Source: Leptospira chreensis
GTDB lineage: Bacteria; Spirochaetota; Leptospiria; Leptospirales; Leptospiraceae
Assembly (NCBI RefSeq): GCF_016919165.1
Contig: NZ_JAFFPS010000071.1
Coordinates: 248,001-312,000 of the forward strand
Direction of reading: 5' to 3'
DNA length: 64,000 nt
Positions 25,631 to 34,683 of the stretch are shown here, piece after piece. The translations under genes were made by a program, and so were the position numbers. Every line of letters begins with the position of its first letter. Within the stretch, counting starts at the first letter, position 1. The notes beneath the pieces are model-generated. The model made no database searches and had not been told where the DNA came from. It saw nothing but the letters and a program-made list of their open reading frames with translations.

Positions 25631-26248
25631 TTATCTTCGTTTTCTTCCTCGAATCGTTCCAATAAAAACCAATCGAACTTGTTTGATCGTTTGTAGTTTT
25701 AGTTTTCGCATTTCCGAATGAGCGTCGGAAGCAAGATCTAAGAAATCAGAAGCCATAAGAAAACAAATACTGACAATCAATTCGGAACCAAATTGGATAT
25801 CCTCTGCAGGAATCATCTTCGGCATGCGCATATCTTTTGCGAGTTCTGTCGCGATGGCCTTCATGGACTCTCGGATTTTTTCGCGGATTTTGCGATTTCC
25901 CCCCGTTCGTTCCCGAGCGATGAACCGAAACAGAGAGCGGTTATTGGCTACGTAATCAAAGAAAAACCCAATGGTCAATTGTAAGGCAGACTTATAGGCG
26001 CCTTTGTTTCTGGCATCCCCCACAATGGTTTGGATTCGGCCCCCACATTCATCCACAAGCGTGAGGCCCAGCTCTTCCATATTCTTAAAATGTCTGTAAA
26101 ATGCGGCAGGGACAATTCCTGCCTCTCCTGCCACTTCGCGGAGGCTTAGGTCTCCGAGCCCTTTTTCCTCTCCCATCAGTTGCAGTGCGCTTTCCAGTAG
26201 GTTGTCGTGGGTGCGTAGCTTTTGGGCGTATCGTTTGTTGAGTTTCAT
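25631..26248 (-). CDS. TetR-family repressor, FabR/DesT-like
   Basis: About 205 residues from the ATG at 26248; a GTG at 26275 would add nine residues but overlaps an operator palindrome. The helix-turn-helix reads LSLREVAGEAGIVPAAFYRHFKNMEELGL, almost the FabR wording, and FRFIARERTGGNRKIREKI continues the match. FabR and DesT repress unsaturated-fatty-acid genes in response to the acyl-CoA/acyl-ACP saturation state. The divergent genes are a ferredoxin reductase and a fatty-acid desaturase, exactly the DesT target type. Two similar 18-bp palindromes lie in the intergenic region, one at its own start and one before the reductase, so autoregulation plus repression of the desaturase operon is the likely circuit. 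Confidence 0.9.
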   Translation of the reverse strand: MKLNKRYAQKLRTHDNLLESALQLMGEEKGLGDLSLREVAGEAGIVPAAFYRHFKNMEELGLTLVDECGGRIQTIVGDARNKGAYKSALQLTIGFFFDYVANNRSLFRFIARERTGGNRKIREKIRESMKAIATELAKDMRMPKMIPAEDIQFGSELIVSICFLMASDFLDLASDAHSEMRKLKLQTIKQVRLVFIGTIRGRKRR

Positions 26249-26258
26249 GGCTGAATTC

Positions 26259-26276
26259 AGTAAACGGTCGTTCACT
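26259..26276. promoter_or_regulatory. Candidate FabR/DesT-type operator 1
   Basis: AGTAAACGGTCGTTCACT is an 18-bp imperfect palindrome (half-site AGTxAACG) overlapping the 5' end of the repressor gene. It shares its half-site with operator 2 at 26357-26374 and resembles the DesT palindrome known from Pseudomonas (from memory). Confidence 0.65.
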
Positions 26277-26314
26277 TTTTTTCGAAAAGCAAGGATTAAA
26301 ACTCCCTTTTGGGG

Positions 26315-26343
26315 TTGACATAGCTAACGACGTAAGTTAACAC
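26315..26343 (+). promoter_or_regulatory. Candidate promoter of the reductase-desaturase operon
   Basis: TTGACA (26315-26320), a 17-base spacer and a weak -10 TAACAC (26338-26343). Transcription would start near 26350, directly before operator 2, a position suited to repression. Confidence 0.5.
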
Positions 26344-26356
26344 TATTAAATATCTC

Positions 26357-26374
26357 CGTGAACAAGTGTTCACT
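26357..26374. promoter_or_regulatory. Candidate FabR/DesT-type operator 2
   Basis: CGTGAACAAGTGTTCACT contains perfect 7-bp arms GTGAACA/TGTTCAC about a central AG. It ends 23 bases before the reductase ATG at 26398 and just after the presumed transcription start. Its complement has the same half-site as operator 1. Confidence 0.75.
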
Positions 26375-26397
26375 TAAATGCGAAATACGAGGCGAAA

Positions 26398-27483
26398 ATG
26401 AAAACATTTCCTTTTATCTACAATGAACCCAAGGAATTCCTAAGTTCTCTCCAACCCAAACAATGGGCGGATTTTCTATTAGGGGAGATCAATCCTCGGT
26501 TTTCGGTAACGGCAATCAAAGCCCGGGTTGTGGCAGTCCGCGAAGAAACGGAAGATTCCAAAACATTGGTTTTGAAACCAAACTGGTTGTGGAAAGGGTT
26601 TCGTTCGGGCCAACACATTCCGGTCACTGTGGAAATTGCGGGAAGGCGAGTGACAAGGTTTTATTCTTTGTCTTCTGTTCCCGGAGAGAAACATTTAAGT
26701 ATCACCGTAAAACGCCAGAAAGGTGGTCTTGTATCTAACTTTATCAATCAAAATATCAAAAAGGGTGATTTGTTGGAATTGGGTGAAGCCTCGGGAGAGT
26801 TTGTGCTTCCCCAAACTTTACCATCTAAGTTTTTATTTTTAGCGGGTGGTAGTGGAATCACTCCGATCCATTCCATTCTCAAACAACTACAGTCTTTGAA
26901 ATACAATGGTAAAGCCACCTTACTATACTTTGTTCGATCTTTTGAAGATATCATCTTACGTTCTTCCTTAGAAGAGATTGCAAAACAAACAGGTTGGTTA
27001 GAGATTCATTATGTTTTTTCAGATGTTCCTAAAGAAGGTTATGACTCTGGATTTTTAACCAAGGAAATTTTACAGAAATATACGAAAGATTTAAAATCCT
27101 ATTCTGTTTATGTTTGTGGGCCGGCTCCCATGCAAACCAAAGCCCTTTCTCTTTTGGAAGGAAACGAAGTGAAGTCAGAGTTATTTATGTTACCTGGCCA
27201 ATCTGCTTTGAAAGTGAAAAAAACAGGGACTGTGGATGTATTTTTATCTCGCAGTCACAAAACCATTCAAGTGAAAGGGGAACGTTCCCTTTTAGAAGAA
27301 TTGGAAGACCAAGGAATTTATCCTCAAAGTGGATGTCGGATGGGGATTTGCCATACTTGTGTTTGCAAAAAAACAGTGGGCTCTGTCACCGATTTATCTA
27401 AAGGCGAAGTATCGCAGTTAGGTGAAGAAAACATTCAAATTTGTGTCTCTCGGGCCGAATCAAATCTGGAATTGGAACTTTAG
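26398..27483 (+). CDS. Ferredoxin reductase with C-terminal [2Fe-2S] domain, desaturase electron donor
   Basis: 361 residues. FAD-binding domain (GQHIPVTVEIAGRRVTRFYSLSS, the RxYS motif), NAD(P)-binding domain (FLAGGSGITPIHSILKQL and VYVCGPAPMQ), and a plant-type ferredoxin domain with PQSGCRMGICHTCVCKK near residue 313 plus the fourth Cys in IQICVSRA. The order matches DesC of Pseudomonas and related one-chain donors that pass electrons from NADPH to a membrane desaturase. The desaturase gene follows after 64 bases. Controlled most likely by the FabR-like repressor through operator 2. Cytosolic side of the inner membrane. Confidence 0.93.
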   Translation: MKTFPFIYNEPKEFLSSLQPKQWADFLLGEINPRFSVTAIKARVVAVREETEDSKTLVLKPNWLWKGFRSGQHIPVTVEIAGRRVTRFYSLSSVPGEKHLSITVKRQKGGLVSNFINQNIKKGDLLELGEASGEFVLPQTLPSKFLFLAGGSGITPIHSILKQLQSLKYNGKATLLYFVRSFEDIILRSSLEEIAKQTGWLEIHYVFSDVPKEGYDSGFLTKEILQKYTKDLKSYSVYVCGPAPMQTKALSLLEGNEVKSELFMLPGQSALKVKKTGTVDVFLSRSHKTIQVKGERSLLEELEDQGIYPQSGCRMGICHTCVCKKTVGSVTDLSKGEVSQLGEENIQICVSRAESNLELEL

Positions 27484-27547
27484 GTTTTAAACTTAGAAAC
27501 CAAAACTTGTAAATCAGAATTAGAAGAAATAATCATAGGAAAAAAAG

Positions 27548-28726
27548 ATGAGAACGATTAGCAAAAAATTAAACAAAGAAGAAATTGAAGCCTTTGGAAA
27601 AGAAGTGGAAACACTCCGCGATGAAGTGATGGCTAAGGTCGGAAAAGAAGACGCAGACCATATTCGATTTATTTATAAAACCTATCGGTATACAGAGATC
27701 CTTGGTCGTGGACTTCTGCACTTTAGTTTTGAACCAATTTCTTTTGTGGCAGGCACCTTGTTACTTGCTACTTCCAAAATCATCAACAATATGGAACTTG
27801 GTCATAATGTTCTCCACGGACAGTATGATTGGATGAACGATCCTAGATTCAACTCAAGAACATTTGAATGGGACATTGTGAGTGATGCCCACCAATGGAA
27901 GTTCTATCACAATTATATGCACCATACATATACAAACGTTTTGAACAAAGACCATGATTATGGTTATAATTTTACACGTTTGACAGAAGAACAAAAATGG
28001 AAACCTGTCCACCTAACGCAACCTTTCACTAATTTACTTCTTGCCATGAACTTTCAGTGGGGAGTTGGGGCTCATGGATTTCGAGTGGAATACATGGAAA
28101 TTCCAAAAAAACAAAGAAAGAAAAAATCCTTAAAAGACTACAAAGCTGTCTTCTTTAAGAAGATTGAATTGCAACTAGTAAAAGATTATCTTTTGTTTCC
28201 ACTTCTTGCTGGTTTGAATTTTCCAAAAATCATTTTAGGAAACCTGATTGCGAATTTGATTCGAAATCTTTGGACTTATGCGGTGATCTTCTGTGGTCAT
28301 TTTACTGAAAATGCAGAATCCTTTTCCGTAGACGACATCACTGGTGAAACCAAAGCCGAGTGGTACTTGAGACAACTCAAAGGTTCTTCTAACTTAGATG
28401 GCAGTAACTTTTTCTATACGATGACTGGTCACTTGAGTCACCAAATAGAACACCATATGTTTCCTAGTATGCCGGCAAAACGTTACCGTGAAGTGGCACC
28501 GCGTTTGAAAGAAATCTGCGCTAAGTATGGTCAACACTACAACACGGGAAGTTTCGTAAAACAGTTCGCTTCTGTTTGGAAACGAATCATTGCTTATTCT
28601 TTTCCAGATACTTTTGCAGGAAAATTAATGGGAAACAAAAAGAAATATTTGGAACCAAAGACTTTGATTCCGCAACCTAGTTTCCAGATATCCCTTCCAG
28701 AAGAGAAATCTGTTACCAGCATGTAA
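27548..28726 (+). CDS. Membrane fatty-acid desaturase
   Basis: 392-residue di-iron enzyme that introduces a double bond into acyl chains. The three histidine boxes are intact: HNVLH near residue 86, HNYMHH near residue 120, and HQIEHHMFP near residue 298. Membrane segments surround them (ISFVAGTLLLATSKI, LLFPLLAGLNFPKIILGNLIANLI). It most resembles DesB-type acyl-CoA delta-9 desaturases of Pseudomonas; regiospecificity is inferred. AGGAAAAAA precedes the ATG. It is the second gene of the reductase-desaturase operon and ends before a strong terminator. Confidence 0.93.
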   Translation: MRTISKKLNKEEIEAFGKEVETLRDEVMAKVGKEDADHIRFIYKTYRYTEILGRGLLHFSFEPISFVAGTLLLATSKIINNMELGHNVLHGQYDWMNDPRFNSRTFEWDIVSDAHQWKFYHNYMHHTYTNVLNKDHDYGYNFTRLTEEQKWKPVHLTQPFTNLLLAMNFQWGVGAHGFRVEYMEIPKKQRKKKSLKDYKAVFFKKIELQLVKDYLLFPLLAGLNFPKIILGNLIANLIRNLWTYAVIFCGHFTENAESFSVDDITGETKAEWYLRQLKGSSNLDGSNFFYTMTGHLSHQIEHHMFPSMPAKRYREVAPRLKEICAKYGQHYNTGSFVKQFASVWKRIIAYSFPDTFAGKLMGNKKKYLEPKTLIPQPSFQISLPEEKSVTSM

Positions 28727-28787
28727 CCTGAATTATCTAGAACTTCCCACTAACGCATTGTGGGAGGTTCATCCCTTTCCTTTCTAT

Positions 28788-28819
28788 GGGTCCTCAAATT
28801 CTTGAGGGCCCTTTTTTTT
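28788..28819 (+). terminator. Intrinsic terminator of the desaturase operon
   Basis: GGGTCCTCAA (28788-28797) pairs with TTGAGGGCCC (28802-28811, one G-U), loop ATTC, followed by eight T. A second GC-rich hairpin (AACTTCCCAC / GTGGGAGGTT, 28741-28769) lies just before it. Confidence 0.93.
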
Positions 28820-28824
28820 CATCT

Positions 28825-30531
28825 TTAGGAAAGTTTGATTTTGTTTGCCGAAAGGATGGCCAAACTATCTGTATGAAATCCTTTACACCACTGGGTTCGT
28901 AGTTCTTTTCTTTTGGTGGATTTGTTTTTTGCTCTCTCCATCAAATAACCTACGACCACTCTTGCTGCTGATTCCACTACTTCAAAACTATAGGTTTCCT
29001 TTGTTTGTTGGTCTCCAATCGCTTTGTAAGTTTCAACAATGGATTCAAACAGGGTTCGGATTTCTAATAATTTGGAATTGGATTCAGATCCTTTTGCCAA
29101 ATGATCTAAGTAAGCTCGGAAAGTTCCCGTAGGACTCATTCCAGAAGTGATTCCACCAATGGCCGCATTGACTTGGATTTGTGTGGTTCCATCATAGATA
29201 TTGGTGATCCTTGCATCTCGATAGAGTCTGGAGAGATCATAATCTTCTGTATATCCTGCTCCACCTAATACTTGTAATCCGTCATAAACCAAATCATTAC
29301 ACATTTCTGAGTTGTAATATTTGGATATGGGTGTGAGTGTGTTGGCAACTTTCTCCCAAAACTTGCCAGTTTTGGAATCTTCTGGAGAAACAGTTCTACC
29401 ATCTTCATACGAATAGTATTTATCCACAGAGTAAGCCGCCTCTACCATAAGGCAACGCATCGCGGCCAATTCCCTTTCCATCCGATCCAACATCCGGCGT
29501 ACTGCTGGAATTTCATAAATCGGTTTTCCAAATTGGATTCTTTCTTTTGCATATTTGAGAGCTTCTTCGTAAGCCGCTGTGACAATGCCTGTGCCTTGGG
29601 AAGAGACACTGAGACGAGCACCATTGAGCATTCCCATCACATACTTCACAAGTCCAAATCCCTCTTTTCCTACAAGATGCCCTTCGCTATTTTCAAAAAC
29701 AGTTTCACAAGTTGCTGATGCTTTGATTCCTAGTTTCTTTTCAATTCCTTGCACCGCATAATCTTTGTTCTCAACGATAAAAAAAGATAAACCCCTGGCT
29801 CCACTTTCTTGGGTTCCTGTTCTTGCGAGTGTGAGTGTAATGCCTGGGCTTCCGTTGATCCCACAAGCTACTGTTTGGAATCTTTTGGTTCCATTCAAAT
29901 ACCACTTATCATTGGTCTTAGTTGCTTTTGTAGTTACACTCGGTAAATCAGATCCAAAGTCTGGTTCGGAAAGTCCCATAGTGACCGTGTAATTTCCAGA
30001 AATTAATTTAGGGATCCATTCTTCTTTCATCTCGTCAGTAGCACAGGCTTCTAAGATCGCAGCTAGTCCCATACTTCCCACGGCAATGGTGATGGAACTA
30101 TCTGACCGGTACATTAACTCCGCAATGATTGCTTTAATGATACTCGGGGCTCCGAGACCACCATACCTTCTTTTGAAAGCAACGGGACCAAGACCTGCCT
30201 CATGGTACATTTTAATGACATCCACCATTTCTTGCGGGTGGATCACGTTACCGTTATCAAATTTTAGACCTTTGGCATCCACTGTGGCGGCAACTTGGGA
30301 TACATACATTCCACTAATTTCTCCGCAAGATTTTAGGATTTCTTCGTAAAAGGATTTCGCCTCATCTACATTAGATGGTGCATATTCTAATCTAGGATTA
30401 CTGTTCTCCGCATAAAGTTTAGAATCAGAAAAATTATTTTCATAGAGAGGAACGATTTCATTCCAATCAATCAGTTCGTAAAAGTGTTCCTTTAGATCTT
30501 CGTTGGTTTGAAAGTAGTTGCTTTGGATCAT
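28825..30531 (-). CDS. Acyl-CoA dehydrogenase
   Basis: 568-residue FAD enzyme of beta-oxidation. Seen: MGLSEPDFGSDLPSVTTKA (FAD/substrate site), KRFQTVACGINGSPGITLTLART, GARLSVSSQGTGIVTAAYEEALKYAKERIQFG, LQVLGGAGYTEDYDLSRLYRDARIT, then IYDGTTQIQ. The last motif normally reads YEGTxQIQ, with Glu as the catalytic base; here it is Asp (near residue 446). An extra N-terminal (about 70) and C-terminal helical extension makes it longer than the about 380-residue medium-chain enzymes, like the large AcdA/DmdC-type members. The upstream region carries a 12-bp palindrome 96 bases before the ATG. Chain-length specificity unknown. Confidence 0.92.
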   Translation of the reverse strand: MIQSNYFQTNEDLKEHFYELIDWNEIVPLYENNFSDSKLYAENSNPRLEYAPSNVDEAKSFYEEILKSCGEISGMYVSQVAATVDAKGLKFDNGNVIHPQEMVDVIKMYHEAGLGPVAFKRRYGGLGAPSIIKAIIAELMYRSDSSITIAVGSMGLAAILEACATDEMKEEWIPKLISGNYTVTMGLSEPDFGSDLPSVTTKATKTNDKWYLNGTKRFQTVACGINGSPGITLTLARTGTQESGARGLSFFIVENKDYAVQGIEKKLGIKASATCETVFENSEGHLVGKEGFGLVKYVMGMLNGARLSVSSQGTGIVTAAYEEALKYAKERIQFGKPIYEIPAVRRMLDRMERELAAMRCLMVEAAYSVDKYYSYEDGRTVSPEDSKTGKFWEKVANTLTPISKYYNSEMCNDLVYDGLQVLGGAGYTEDYDLSRLYRDARITNIYDGTTQIQVNAAIGGITSGMSPTGTFRAYLDHLAKGSESNSKLLEIRTLFESIVETYKAIGDQQTKETYSFEVVESAARVVVGYLMERAKNKSTKRKELRTQWCKGFHTDSLAILSANKIKLS

Positions 30532-30626
30532 ATAAATTCCTTTTGGATTAGAAGATGAATTTTATGAATATGAGGCGATTAAAAAAAATCGTATAACAAA
30601 AAAAATTGAAACGATGATTTTAGGTG

Positions 30627-30638
30627 AACCGATCGGTT
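30627..30638. promoter_or_regulatory. AACCGATCGGTT palindrome in a divergent intergenic region
   Basis: A perfect 12-bp palindrome inside the 285-bp gap between the acyl-CoA dehydrogenase (-) and the dienelactone hydrolase (+). Size and symmetry fit a TetR-family operator. No cognate regulator gene is adjacent. Nothing else recognisable lies in this gap apart from A-rich tracts. Confidence 0.45.
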
Positions 30639-30816
30639 TCCTTTTTTGCTTCCGTTGGAGAGAAGGGGACAAAAAAGAACATAGTAATTGATTTTTGATT
30701 GTAACAAATCTGGTTCCTTTCTAGGGAAATTAAGGTTTCTTTTTTGGATTTCCGATTTAGAATTCTAAATCGATCTCTGTCGAAGGAACTTGTTTTTTTG
30801 ACGGAACAGGAGACAT

Positions 30817-31623
30817 ATGAAACAACTCATTTCCATTCTCACGCTTGTATTTGCGATTCAATGTGCGAGCGTACCAACGGTACAATTTCCCGTAAAGTCT
30901 ACAGTTTCGGGAACTGCTGTGGAATACAAATTGGACGGGAAAACCTATGAAGGATTTCTCGCTAACGATTCTTCTGCCACTGGAAAACGTCCCGGTGTTC
31001 TTGTGATCCATGAATGGTGGGGAGTGAATGATTATCCCAAACAAAGAGCGAAACAACTCGCCGACTTAGGTTATGTTGCTTTTGTTATGGATATCTACGG
31101 AAAAGGAATTCTTGCAAAAGACCATGTGGAAGCGGGAAAACTATCGAGTGCCAATGGAGATCCCAAGATTCTTTTGAAAAAAATCTATAAGGCTCTTGAA
31201 ATATTAAAATCCAATCCCAATGTAGATTCCAGTAAAATTGGAGCGATTGGTTATTGTTTTGGTGGCGGTGGAGTCATTGAACTGGCGCTAGACGGTGCTG
31301 ATTTAAAAGGGGGAGTGGTTTCTTTTCACGGTTTTTTAGCTAGTAAGAATCTGGCAACGGGTGTGAAAAAAATCAAAACTAAAGTTTTAGTCCATCACGG
31401 TGCTGATGATCCTTTTATTCCGAAGGCTTCCGTAGATACATTTGTCAAAACCATTGCGGATGCGAAGGCTCCGGTGAGTTTTGTTTCTCATCCGGGAGCC
31501 GTTCATGGATTCACTCGACCAGGGACAGAAGATCGCGGATTACCAGGACTTGCATACAACAAGAAAGCTGATTATGCATCCTTTGAAAGTATGGAGAACT
31601 TTTTTGCAGCAAACTTCAAATAG
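30817..31623 (+). CDS. Dienelactone hydrolase family lipoprotein
   Basis: 268-residue alpha/beta hydrolase. The signal MKQLISILTLVFAIQC ends in a relaxed lipobox (Cys16). Catalytic triad: nucleophile Cys in GAIGYCFGGGGV, Asp in HHGADDPFIP, His in HPGAVHGFTRPG, the Cys-type triad of dienelactone hydrolases. RPGVLVIHEWWGVNDYPKQRA is the typical first-strand block. Substrate unknown; the export signal suggests a periplasmic or surface esterase rather than aromatic catabolism. Its last 52 bases overlap the end of the convergent czcA gene. Confidence 0.9.
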   Translation: MKQLISILTLVFAIQCASVPTVQFPVKSTVSGTAVEYKLDGKTYEGFLANDSSATGKRPGVLVIHEWWGVNDYPKQRAKQLADLGYVAFVMDIYGKGILAKDHVEAGKLSSANGDPKILLKKIYKALEILKSNPNVDSSKIGAIGYCFGGGGVIELALDGADLKGGVVSFHGFLASKNLATGVKKIKTKVLVHHGADDPFIPKASVDTFVKTIADAKAPVSFVSHPGAVHGFTRPGTEDRGLPGLAYNKKADYASFESMENFFAANFK

Positions 31624-34600
31624 ACGAGAGGAAGCACAAAGAGGGTAAGGGCACTGGCTGATACTAACCCTCCAATCACTACGGTGGCAAGAGGTCTTTG
31701 GACTTCTGCTCCGGGTGATGTGCTGATTGCCATGGGAATGAATCCAATGGATGCAAGGAGAGCGGTTGTGAGAACCGGGCGAAGTCTTGACAAAGCGGCT
31801 TCTTTCACTGCTTCTTCTTTTCTTTTTCCCGATTGTTCCAAACTTCGAATGAAACTGATGAGCACAAGCCCATTCAGGACAGCAATTCCAAAGAGCGCTA
31901 TAAAACCCACACCCGCAGAAATACTAAATGGCAAATTCCTGAGATACAAAGCAAAGATTCCTCCTGTGATGGCAAAGGGAACATTGAGAAAAATGATGAT
32001 TGCCGCCGATATCTCGTTAAATGCAAAGTAGAGGATTAGAAAAATAATCAAAAGTGTGATTGGTACAACAACATAGAGTGTTTTTGTAGCCGATTCAAAT
32101 TTTTCAAACTCTCCTCCTGTTGTATAATGATACCCGGATGGAAATTTGATTTCTTTTTCCAAAACATCTTGGACTAAGTTCACAGTGCTTACCATATCAC
32201 TTCCGCGAATGTTAAATTGAACTAAAGCATACCTGTTTTGGTTTTGATGGTAAATTTGTACTGGCCCATCTTCAATTTGGATTTCCGCTAACTCGTGTAA
32301 CGGGGCAAAAGTGTTTTTTCCCACCCTGACTGGGATGTTTTTGATTGGTCCGGGTTTTGGTTCTACTTCCGTTTTCACAACAATTTCAAATCGTTTCATT
32401 CCTTCATAAACAATCCCTGCGGGAACTCCTGAAGAAATGGATTCTGTGACACGATTGATATCCACAATGGACTGGTCATACCTGGCCAACTTTTCTCTGT
32501 TTGGTTTGATGCGAAGGTATTCGAGTCCATACAATTGTTCAATGCGTAGATCCACAACACCGGGGATATGTTTGATTTTAGATGTTATCTCTTCTGCTAC
32601 CAGTTTTAGTTTGGTTAGATCATCTCCAAATACTTTGATTCCCACATCGGCTCGGATTCCGGCCATAATCTCATTGTTTCGCATTTCTATGGGTTGGGAA
32701 AGTCCATAGGCGACATGGGGGGCCACTCTTTCTATGATCTCTTGTATTTTGGATTCAATTTCTTCTTTGGACAAGTTCCAGTCTGATCTTGGTTTCATAT
32801 CCAAATACAAATCTGTTTTTTCGACACCCATAGGTTCAATGGCCAACTCAGGAGAACCAGTTCTCGAAACCACTTCTGTGATTTCTGGAATTTCGTCTAA
32901 AATAGTTTTTTCTATTTTCATAGAAGATAAAACCGATTCTGTCAATGTTGTGGATGGATACCGACTGACTTCGATGAGAAGGTTCCCTTCATCTAATTTG
33001 GGAAGGAACTCTCCTCCCAAGCGAAAGAATAAAAGGATCGAAAGAACAAGGACACCAATTGTAGAATAGGTTACCTTCTTTGGTTCCTTCAGGCAATAGT
33101 CTAGTTTCGGAGTATACCAGTTATGAATTTTTTGGAAAAACTTTGTTTCTCCTTCTGCGATATTTCCGCCCTTTAAAAAGTAAGATGCTAAAACAGGAAT
33201 GAGTGTGAGTGTCAAAAAGAAGGCACCGAGTAACGCAAAAAGTACGGTGGTTGCCATAGGGATGAACATCTTTCCTTCCGTTCCACTTAAGGTAAGGATG
33301 GGAATATAAACAATTCCAATGATGATTTCTCCGTAGATGGTGGCTTTACGGACTTCGATGGTTGCCGATAGAATGGTTTCCTTTTGTTCTTTGTCGGTAA
33401 GATCTCTTTTTAATTCCTTTCTTTTCTGTCCGAGTCGCCTATGTGAGTTTTCTATCAGAATGACGGCCCCGTCCACGATGAGTCCAAAATCAATGGCTCC
33501 CATCGACATCAAGTTTGCGGGAAGGTCTCGCAAAAACATAAGACTGATGGCAAATAACATGGCAAGGGGAATGACCGATGCGATGACAAGTCCTGAGCGA
33601 AAATCACCAATCATAAGAAATAGAATGATGATGACAAGGATGGCACCTTCCGATAAATTCCAAACAATTGTGTTTAATGTATTTTTAACCATGATCGAAC
33701 GATCATAATACGGTTTGATCTTCATACCAGTGGGAAGGGTTTTTTCGATCTGAGTGATTTTTTCTTTTACGGCCGTTGTTACTTCTAAAGAATTTTCACC
33801 GAGTAACATCAGTGTTACGGCCCCAACCACCTCAGATTTCCCCGCTGCAGTGGCGGCACCTTTTCGTAGTCTTGGTCCTTCAATTATTTTTGCAACACTA
33901 CTTAAATAAATGGGGAACCCGTCTCCCATTTTCCCCACTTGGATTTTTTCAAAATCGGAAATTGATTTTAATAATCCATCACTTCCGACAATCAATTGTT
34001 CGCCGGCCCTTTCAATGTATCCACTCCCCGTAGAAAGATTATTGGATTGGACTGCCGTTACGATTTGGTTTAATGAGAGACCAAGTGCCGCCGTTTTAAA
34101 GGGATCAACTATGACTTGGTATTGTTTTGTTTTTCCTCCGAAACTATTCACTTCCACAATCCCTGGAACGGTTTTTAGAGCGGGGTTGATGTACCAATTC
34201 AAATAAGTGGTGAGTTCCATTTGGTTATGGAATTCACTTTCTAAAGTAAATTGAAACACTTCCCCGAGCCCTGTTGTGATGGGACCAATCACAGGTTTTC
34301 CAAAAATAGCGGGGATGTTTTCTGAGGCTTCCGTTAGTTTTTCGCTAACCAGTTGTCTACTTTTCCATAAATCAGTTCCATCTGAAAAGACTGCTGTGAC
34401 TAGAGAAAATCCATAACGAGAAACCGAGCGGACTTCGATTAAATTCGGAATTCCCGTGATGGCTCTTTCTACTGGTAAAGTGATGTACTGTTCAATCTCC
34501 AAAGTAGATAGAGCAGGGGATGTGGTGATTACCTGCACTTGTACATTGGTAATGTCTGGGACTGCATCCACTTTTAGATGCGCAAAAGAATAAATTCCAC

Positions 34601-34682
34601 CAAACACGAGTAACGTTGTAAAAACCAAAACCAATAATCGATTTTGTAGAGAAATTTGGACAATTTTTGTTAAAAATTCCAT
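31572..34682 (-). CDS. czcA: CzcA-type heavy-metal efflux RND pump
   Basis: About 1036 residues from the ATG at 34682, preceded by GGGGGAG; a start 16 codons earlier lies inside czcB and has no ribosome site. Twelve membrane segments and two large periplasmic loops, as expected. The proton-relay signature near residue 400, MGAIDFGLIVDGAVILIEN, has the DFG...D...E pattern of the Zn/Cd/Co/Ni (CzcA/CnrA) branch, unlike the copper/silver CusA branch. VDAVPDITNVQVQVITTSPALS at the N-terminus is also HME-RND typical. It forms the inner-membrane part of a tripartite pump with CzcB and CzcC upstream. The start is one base after the czcB stop. Confidence 0.95.
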   Translation of the reverse strand: MEFLTKIVQISLQNRLLVLVFTTLLVFGGIYSFAHLKVDAVPDITNVQVQVITTSPALSTLEIEQYITLPVERAITGIPNLIEVRSVSRYGFSLVTAVFSDGTDLWKSRQLVSEKLTEASENIPAIFGKPVIGPITTGLGEVFQFTLESEFHNQMELTTYLNWYINPALKTVPGIVEVNSFGGKTKQYQVIVDPFKTAALGLSLNQIVTAVQSNNLSTGSGYIERAGEQLIVGSDGLLKSISDFEKIQVGKMGDGFPIYLSSVAKIIEGPRLRKGAATAAGKSEVVGAVTLMLLGENSLEVTTAVKEKITQIEKTLPTGMKIKPYYDRSIMVKNTLNTIVWNLSEGAILVIIILFLMIGDFRSGLVIASVIPLAMLFAISLMFLRDLPANLMSMGAIDFGLIVDGAVILIENSHRRLGQKRKELKRDLTDKEQKETILSATIEVRKATIYGEIIIGIVYIPILTLSGTEGKMFIPMATTVLFALLGAFFLTLTLIPVLASYFLKGGNIAEGETKFFQKIHNWYTPKLDYCLKEPKKVTYSTIGVLVLSILLFFRLGGEFLPKLDEGNLLIEVSRYPSTTLTESVLSSMKIEKTILDEIPEITEVVSRTGSPELAIEPMGVEKTDLYLDMKPRSDWNLSKEEIESKIQEIIERVAPHVAYGLSQPIEMRNNEIMAGIRADVGIKVFGDDLTKLKLVAEEITSKIKHIPGVVDLRIEQLYGLEYLRIKPNREKLARYDQSIVDINRVTESISSGVPAGIVYEGMKRFEIVVKTEVEPKPGPIKNIPVRVGKNTFAPLHELAEIQIEDGPVQIYHQNQNRYALVQFNIRGSDMVSTVNLVQDVLEKEIKFPSGYHYTTGGEFEKFESATKTLYVVVPITLLIIFLILYFAFNEISAAIIIFLNVPFAITGGIFALYLRNLPFSISAGVGFIALFGIAVLNGLVLISFIRSLEQSGKRKEEAVKEAALSRLRPVLTTALLASIGFIPMAISTSPGAEVQRPLATVVIGGLVSASALTLFVLPLVYLKFAAKKFSILSKDA

Positions 34683-34683
34683 A

